Assembly: GCA_964474895.1 (NCBI GenBank)
Contig: CAYYUK010000010.1
Coordinates: 1-13,866, forward strand
Source: CAYFNK01 sp964474895
GTDB taxonomy: Archaea > Nanobdellota > Nanobdellia > SCGC-AAA011-G17 > PNOQ01
Direction: 5' to 3'
DNA length: 13,866 nucleotides
Positions 13,632-13,866 of the stretch are shown here, piece by piece; the stretch's first letter is position 1, and each line of letters starts with the position of its first letter. Both the position numbers and the translations under genes were made by a program. A model generated the notes under the pieces. It searched no databases, was not told the origin of the DNA, and saw nothing but the letters and a program-made list of their open reading frames with translations.

Positions 13632-13866
13632 AGAAGGGGCAACTTCAGATACAAGAAACAGCGATTGTTATTTTTATAGTTACCATTATAATTGCTATTT
13701 CTTTGATCGTTTTTTACAGATACACAGTTGATGATATTAAAGATGATAATGCACGTTATTTGGATGAGAAAGCAAAAGGGTTAACTGAAATTATTTCTAA
13801 TCTACCAGAATTGAAAGTTTCTGAAATGGGGATTGAAGCAGATTGGTGTATTGATGAAAAGAAAGC
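13628..13866 (+). CDS. Pilin-like protein with KKGQ signal sequence, 3'-truncated by window edge
   Basis: Seventy-nine codons are open to the right edge. The TTG at 13628 overlaps the preceding TGA and gives (M)KKGQLQIQETAIVIFIVTI, the most pilin-like N-terminus of the four. It has basic residues, Gly-Gln, a Glu at +6 after the predicted cut (class III pilins usually have it at +5), and a hydrophobic helix to about residue 31. Then comes a charged helical stretch (DDIKDDNARYLDEKAKGLTE) and the first Cys near residue 73. No in-frame ATG occurs upstream of the hydrophobic helix, so TTG is the likely start. The protein's full length and fold cannot be judged. Confidence 0.7.
   Translation, partial: MKKGQLQIQETAIVIFIVTIIIAISLIVFYRYTVDDIKDDNARYLDEKAKGLTEIISNLPELKVSEMGIEADWCIDEKK

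Noticed and set aside
1..13866. Alternative genetic code or TGA readthrough
   Set aside because: TGA cleanly ends MBF1, rpoL and two pilin-like genes at expected lengths, and TAA and TAG end the others.

Overview
The window looks like a low-GC, AT-rich genome segment from a DPANN-type archaeon, most likely of the Woesearchaeota/Pacearchaeota kind; the lineage is inferred from gene content. Archaeal information-processing genes are present: release factor aRF1, RNA polymerase subunit L, transcription factor S, MBF1, PCNA and TrmY. Several genes have a BRE/TATA element 25-30 nt before the ATG, as expected for leaderless archaeal transcripts. TAA, TAG and TGA all end genes here, so the standard code applies. 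No rRNA, tRNA, CRISPR array or insertion sequence was seen, and no gap between genes exceeds about 80 nt.

Region 1 (1-2406) holds the 3' part of the aRF1 gene, interrupted by a 422-residue intein with a LAGLIDADG endonuclease domain. The intein sits directly after the catalytic GGQ motif. A small membrane-anchored Cys-containing protein with an unusually strong Shine-Dalgarno sequence follows.

Region 2 (2423-5491) has trmY on the minus strand, divergent from a tight operon of scpB, a membrane family-2 glycosyltransferase and a membrane-anchored thioredoxin-fold-like protein.

Region 3 (5529-8018) is a housekeeping run: MBF1, rpoL, signal peptidase I (Sec11 type), TFS and PCNA. Promoters precede MBF1, rpoL and pcn, and short overlaps or gaps join the others.

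Region 4 (8056 to the right edge) is the least familiar part. It is a tightly packed cluster of four small proteins that each begin with a Lys-(Lys/Arg)-Gly-Gln plus hydrophobic segment, resembling class III (type IV pilin-like) signal peptides. They surround a 1176-residue, very Cys-rich, acidic, nearly Lys-free surface protein with two internal hydrophobic blocks and four degenerate two-Cys Ig-like repeats. The cluster has its own BRE/TATA promoter inside the end of pcn. A cell-surface pilus-like or adhesive assembly is the best guess; its function is unknown.
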